Shown: piece after piece, positions 58,950-64,000 of the stretch
Position numbering within the stretch: the stretch's first letter is position 1
Layout: every line of letters begins with the position of its first letter
Made by a program: the position numbers and the translations under genes
From: Polytrichum commune
Lineage: Eukaryota > Streptophyta > Polytrichopsida > Polytrichales > Polytrichaceae
Length of the DNA stretch: 64,000 bases
Reading direction: 5' to 3'
Assembly (NCBI GenBank): GCA_950295325.1
Contig: OX485808.1
Span: forward strand, 33,500,527-33,564,526
Notes under the pieces: model-generated
What the model saw: the letters and a program-made list of their open reading frames with translations, nothing else
What the model was told of the DNA's origin: nothing
Database searches by the model: none

Positions 58950-59483
58950 CAGTAATCTCCCGCTTAAGTACGCACCCGTTTAAGTACGCATCCCGGTTAA
59001 GTGTGCAAATCTTTTGACAAAAATCAAGGTTCAATGTTTGAACATGTCATGCATAGTCATTTGCTGCGAAAGCATGAAATTTTTTACGCTTGACATTCAA
59101 TACCAATTTGTTAACACTTCGTTGAAATGTCTCAAATGATCATCGCAGTTTCATCATACGTTTGTCCAACTTCCATTTAGGGGTTTTGGCATCATTAGAC
59201 ATTGGTGTTGTTTGTTTTAATATGTTCCCCCGATTGTTCCAGACTTTCCGGATGGCACCTTCATTGACTTCATACTCCCGTCCCAATGCCCGCTTGCTAA
59301 ACTTTGCAATGATTTCACATCATTGGGCTTCGGTCTAGTGGGTTGTCTAAGGTTTCATCTGTTTCATGTTGCTATTCATTGAATCAGAGGGTCTAGAAAG
59401 CGATATGAGTAAAGTACGCACCTACCAACTAAGTGTGCACCAACGGCTCCGGTTCAAAGTACGTACTTAAGCAGGAGATTCTC
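58950..59483 (-). mobile_element. Pogo/Tigger-like DNA transposon remnant
   Basis: The left end, after TA (58948-58949), is CAGTAATCTCCCGCTTAAGT followed by ACGCACC. The inverted right end is GAATCTCCTGCTTAAGTACG. CAGTA plus a TA flank is typical of pogo-type Tc1/mariner elements. The right terminus runs into a G10 tract and has lost its outermost bases. About 534 bp, so most of the transposase gene is missing. Confidence 0.72.
59140..59390 (-). pseudogene. Broken CENP-B-type HTH (pogo transposase N-terminus)
   Basis: Read on the minus strand, one frame gives MNSNMKQMKP, two in-frame stops, a stop after TEAQ, then CEIIAKFSKRALGREYEVNE and GAIRKVWNNRGNIL, ending TPKWKLDKRMMKLR-stop. The CEIIxKF...ALGREYxVNExxIRKxWxNRxxI pattern is the first helix-turn-helix of pogo/CENP-B-like transposases. 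The stops show it is dead. No DDE catalytic domain is present. Confidence 0.65.
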
Positions 59484-60264
59484 GGGGGGGGGGGTAGTCA
59501 TTGGTTGGAGTAGCAATATACGTGCGAACAAATGATAGGGTATTTTAAAAACATGGGGGCTAAAAATTATAAATGGACTTAAGAGTAATATAGGGTATCA
59601 AAAATGGCATTGGACATCTTTAAAGTACTATAGGGTATGGAATAATAGGTAATTTGGAATTATAAGTAATGCAAGCCATTTTTCTATTAACCCAAAGTAG
59701 AAATTTACATAATGATAGCATGTGAAAAAAAGAAGAGAATTGAAAGTAATACCCCCCTATAAAATAGTGGTTGTTCACACCTATATCCTTAACTTTTTAA
59801 CACACTGCCCCCCCCAAGAGGAGATTATTGTAATGTTATGGCACATAACACAAACCCAAGGTTATTATTAATGTTGTGTCATACATTTGTGTATCGTCCA
59901 ATAAAAATTTGTGTTTGAAAGTCCAATGAAAGCAATAGAACAACCGGAAAGTGTCTAGGATGGGTGTACTCTCTCCTTATATATGGCTTGTCATCCAAGT
60001 TGACCTTCGGAAAGGTACTCTTTAATGTCTAATTAGTGTGGACCATAATAATTCTTTGAGAAATCCAAGTTCATTCTTGTGTGGGTGGGATCACAAACAA
60101 CATGCAAGTAAGCTTAGCGTGGTTTGATGAGTTCGACTTCAATTTAGAGGAAAACAAATTTGCACTCAAACATATTTAAAAGAAATGATAGTGTGACTTG
60201 AATATGGAGGTAAAGGCCATTGTGCTCTTGGAGATTTAAAACCTACCAGATCTTGCAAAACTGC
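59484..60264. other. Intergenic DNA, nothing recognised
   Basis: Contains a C-rich run at about 59807-59814 and no supported ORF. Confidence 0.4.
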
Positions 60265-60790
60265 AAAAGTAACTATAGTTAATTATATATTTTTGAATTC
60301 ATTTTAGGGTATATTTAACTAGAAAAATTTCAAACCAATTTGAAGAACAACTATACTTGACTATAAATTTTTAAGATCAGGCTCAAGAACAACTATAGTT
60401 AATTAGAAGAATTCCAAGTATTATTATGTATTCAAAGAAGTTCGCCTCTTGATTTGATTCAGTTAAGAATCTTTAATATGTTCCGGTCAATTATATCAAG
60501 AAACACCTTTATATGAAGACTCACATTGTTGGGTTCTACAACAACCTCCATGTACACCAACACAAATAATATACTAATGACACTACAACACTACCACACT
60601 ACAACAAAATTGCGTGAACATGTTGCGTTCAACTTTAATTAACTAGATATAACTATAGTTAACCATCTTTTTTGGAAAACCAATTTAGAACAACTATAGT
60701 TAACTACATTTTTTGGTGGGTTAAATCATGATCAACTATAGTTACGAAAGGCAACTAGTTAACTAATAGTTGAATCAAGTGGTTAGTTGT
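60265..60790. repeat. AACTATAGTTAACT motif cluster 2
   Basis: (ACA)ACTATAGTTAA(C/T)TA recurs at about 60271, 60349, 60390, 60647, 60688 and 60733 with AAACCAATTTxxA spacers. AAAACCTACCA followed by TTGCAA lies at both edges (about 60238-60262 and 60800-60822) in direct orientation, as if a unit were bounded by short direct repeats. Related to 19210-19420. Confidence 0.5.
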
Positions 60791-60919
60791 CCAAGGTCTA
60801 AAACCTACCAACATTTGCAATCTGGGGCAAATCTCTAACCAAACCATGGGATCTTGTACTCATAAACATCAAGCACCAGGTTATCCATTAAAAGATTGGG
60901 GAGGGGGCATTATATTAAG

Positions 60920-61074
60920 CATAACATTATTCATATCCATAACAATGTTTTGCGGAACTAACAATATTATAGGGAATATTCTCCATATTTAGACCGAATG
61001 TTGAAAACATATGAATATTCTTTGGAATATTGTCAGTCATGCAAAACACTGTTATGGATTTGAATAATGTTATG
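60920..61074. mobile_element. CATAACATT foldback MITE, copy 3
   Basis: The ends CATAACATTATTCATATCCA and, inverted, CATAACATTATTCAAATCCA are followed by TAACAATGTTTTGC/TAACAGTGTTTTGC. 155 bp. Confidence 0.82.
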
Positions 61075-61238
61075 AGAAGATGGAAGTTGAAATTATAACA
61101 TAATTATTTGGAAATTGTTTCCACAAGACGAGTTCATTCACTCATTAGACTCCCAATCATTTGTATGGACGCTCCCATTTAAGAAAAATAATATGGTTTG
61201 AAATTGACCATGAACTGAGAGCTATGATTAAGGGCATA

Positions 61239-61268
61239 ACCAACAACAACAACAACAACAACAACAAT
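61239..61268. repeat. (AAC)n microsatellite
   Basis: About nine AAC units running into AAT. Confidence 0.9.
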
Positions 61269-62610
61269 AATAATACTAAAGGATTTTAAAATCAACCACG
61301 TACTTTGTTTAAACGGTCACAAAGACACGTCGTGCAGTGACATGACTTTTCAAAATTCAAATTTTCATCGCACACATGAAGAGGAGCAAGGTATTGACTT
61401 TGCTTCTTGTTTCTTTACATTTCATCTTATAATTAAAATTGTTTGAATTTTGATGGGTCATGTTACCACGCCACACATCTATGTGGTTGTTCTAACCAAT
61501 GTGTGGTCAATTTATCAATTCCCTAAAAGAATCCATGTTACGACATTCATCACGATCTTTGCAATGAGCTATGTTGCTTTGTCTAATTAGTGTGGCCCAC
61601 ACTACTTCCCAATTACCCACACTATATATTATTTTAATAATTTGAAGTGGCCCATTGTAATATTAATGTGAAAATTAGCGTGGGCCACAGTAACGTTTAC
61701 AAAGGCAAGAACTATACAATTAATGCGGGGCCATACTAAATTCCAACCCACATGGATTCCCACCCACAATATTCAAACAAAACAATGTAGCACCCATCAA
61801 ATTCCAACCCCATCATTTGAACGCAATGAACACTAAAGTCTCTACATATTGTCATTGCTTTCACATATTCAACCCAATAACAAAGTAACAAAAGTGGCAT
61901 TGAATGAGTAGCTTAGTTTCTAGAAGTTTCTTACTTTAGGGTGGTTTTCACTAGAGTCCCAAGTTCAAAGAAACTCCCAAATCAAGCAATTCCATTATTG
62001 GGAGCAAAAATTTAGATCAAAGGAGTTTACACTAGAGTATGTGTCCAATGTATGAGAAATTGAAGTGGCTCTAATGAGGTTCATTGTCTTGTCAAATCTT
62101 GGCAATATGAGACATCAAAATTCAAGCTTGGGTCCAATCTTGAGTCCAATCTTGAGTACAAATATAATCTAAGGTCCATTTGCATGTCTCGTGGACCCCA
62201 ATATTCTTAGGGAGAGAGGGAATTACTGCATATGAGCACAACTATGATTTGTCCAACATAAAGGCTTTGAAATAGTGTGCAACCTAGAGGCGACCCTTTA
62301 TTTAAAGAGTTGGTTTAGCTTCAAAGACCCCGATTACTCTAATCTAAGTCATTTGAGATGGAACGACCATGAAGCTGTAGGCACCTTCGTCTGCACCTTT
62401 TTATACCCTTAACTTCATGAGAGGCATGTATTGGGCTTATGATTGACTCTTGAAGGCAAATTCATCCAAAGCAAAGTGCTAAGAAGGTCACAATAGGTAT
62501 CATTGTATTCCTTATGAGCTTTCCTTGTCAATGAATAGTGTTATGCTTTGTTGATACATTCGTGTGTTATTACACATACTAGCTTCATATTGTTTTGATT
62601 GAGAATTGTC

Positions 62611-62672
<62 letters not shown>

Positions 62673-63550
62673 TAATGCCATGCCATGCCACTAAAATTTT
62701 GATTTTAAACTCTTACATTAATCTACCTAGCATGGTCCTCTTTATGAATAGACGACTCTAGGCTCGGAAGATTATAAGTTTACATACATGGAAAGAAATC
62801 ATACTTACCATGAAATGGATGTAACAAGGATGTAGATGAATAATGCATATTAACCATAGTTGCGGACGTGACCCATGTCTCTAATTCATGATAAAATTAG
62901 GGTTTATGAAAATTAACCATAGGTAAGAACTCCAATATAAACCCGTAACCGTAGAAAGAGCATTTTTTTACCATTCGCGCAAGTGAGAGATGTAGTATAC
63001 TCACTTGGTAGTAGATACATGCTAAAAGTAAGAGAAACAAGGACTCATCACCAAGGGGAGTATTTTACTTGGAGTGACCCAATCATGGCCAAGGAACATG
63101 TTTGAACACCCATATGTAGTGTTACAATGAGTGTTGTAAATTGAAATACTATGATGCATTTGAAATGAACTAAATGTGTGCAACATGGATGACAATTGGG
63201 TCCTGATGTTATTTACCTTGTATACGTAACTAATCCTCAAATGTTTGTTGGTTGATTGCATGGGCACATGTGAGGCAAGCCCTTCACACTTTTAATATAA
63301 TGATGTATTGTGATTCTGACATTTTATGCATATCTATTGGTTGAAGTTACTAGAAACATTTCCATTGTAAGTACTCCATACATGTGGTGGATTAGCTATA
63401 TGTGCTTTGAGGAGAAGCAAGAAGATAGGTGATTAAACCTCCAAGGTATGGGGCAGTCAAAATCAAACATTTGTTGTTGGATACCAATTATTTATAATTT
63501 GTTACACAAAGCAAATATAATCCCGGAGATAACTACACCAATTATCCCAA
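61269..63550. other. Intergenic DNA, no gene recognised
   Basis: TTTACACTAGAG/TTTCACTAGAG termini at about 61930-62040 look like a decayed hAT-like MITE. The (CT)n(AT)n run is listed separately. The 81-codon ORF at 63022-63267 (minus) has no domain. Confidence 0.45.
62613..62672. repeat. (CT)19(AT)11 compound microsatellite
   Basis: Thirty-eight bases of CT followed directly by 22 of AT. Confidence 0.97.
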
Positions 63551-63778
63551 CTATACCATTTATGGTATTTAGTGTTGCTTACTTTTTGGAGTTACATATT
63601 GCTATAGCATTTCATTGTTGATGTAAATTTTTCCCCAAGTAAAGATGTTGATGTTTTGTAGTGTTCAAACAACCGATTTGACCTTTGTTGGTAAAAAAAA
63701 TGACATCTACAGTTGAAAAAGTTACAAAACAATGTAACTCCGAATAATAAGTGACATTAAATACCATAAATGGTGTAG
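63551..63778. mobile_element. CTACAC-like MITE with arms of about 45 bp
   Basis: The left end CTATACCATTTATGGTATTT and the inverted right end CTACACCATTTATGGTATTT both continue to xGGAGTTACAxxxTG. 228 bp, non-coding. Related by layout to 31015-31220 and 53216-53438. Confidence 0.8.
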
Positions 63779-63896
63779 TGTGTGTTATTATTCAGAGTTA
63801 CGCAGTGCAATAATGTCTTACTCAAGAGTTCTATTCTTAGTGACGAAGGTTGAATAAGTTCTTTGGAGATTATAGAACATATATATCATTTTCTCC

Positions 63897-64000
63897 ACCT
63901 CAAGCACTCTCATTGGTGGAAAAGGTGGAGCCGGTCCAAGTTCTCTTCACACTACTACGCTTGAGGGACCAACGGAGTATGTGAATGCAAGATGGATGTA
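63897..64000 (-). mobile_element. GGCCACTTCACAC-family MITE, cut by the window end
   Basis: Reverse complement of about 57290-57395 (CTCTCATTGGTGGA, GTCCAAGTTCTCTTCACAC, GGACCAACGGAGTATGTGAA). The expected outer terminal repeat is missing on the left side. Confidence 0.7.

Overview
This is a nuclear plant sequence. It is AT-rich, gene-poor and crowded with short inverted-terminal-repeat DNA transposons. The one substantial gene, at about 11.0-18.3 kb on the plus strand, encodes a protein kinase fused to an NB-ARC ATPase and a very long leucine-rich repeat (LRR). This 'PNL' architecture is known from mosses and other non-flowering land plants. Short introns and a TIR/PNL-like NB-ARC agree with that. 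A bryophyte (moss) or other seed-free land plant such as a lycophyte is my best guess; the species cannot be named from the sequence.

Layout. 1-5.4 kb: AT-rich DNA with old repeats. 5.4-6.05 kb: three recognisable exons of an EDR2-like (START-domain) gene, decayed. 6-11 kb: repeat-derived DNA and one orphan ORF. 11.0-18.34 kb: the kinase-NB-ARC-LRR gene in three coding blocks, separated by two phase-0 introns (12634-12759 and 13792-13960). Its LRR exon is built from a 144-bp (48-residue, two-LRR) unit repeated about 27 times in exact register, with eroded copies running on to about 18.79 kb. As sequenced, the reading frame is broken twice: by an apparent one-base loss near 11215 and by an extra C in a C8 run at 16579-16586. 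A nonsense codon at 18342-18344 then closes the array.

18.8-64 kb: no intact gene recognised. The stretch holds transposon families. (i) hAT elements with CCCTTCAA-rich ends at 26015-26383, 36787-37881 and 40876-41173; the second still carries a hAT C-terminal dimerisation domain, and all three have 8-bp target duplications. (ii) Longer hAT-like elements starting TTAGGGC/TAAGGGC at 44730-46103 and 58405-58941. (iii) A pogo/Tigger-like remnant with a broken CENP-B-type helix-turn-helix at 58950-59483. (iv) A GGCCACTTCACAC-ended family, including a nested pair at 19490-20333. (v) CTACAC-ended MITEs. (vi) CATAACATT foldback MITEs. (vii) MITEs with a CACGTG core in their terminal repeats. (viii) Other dispersed or tandem repeats and microsatellites. 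No rRNA, tRNA, CRISPR or organellar gene was recognised.

The gene would act as an intracellular immune receptor: helical N-terminus and kinase as signalling module, NB-ARC as nucleotide switch, LRR as recognition and autoinhibition surface. The LRR array looks like a recent, actively rearranging expansion. Whether the locus is functional depends on confirming the two frame breaks.
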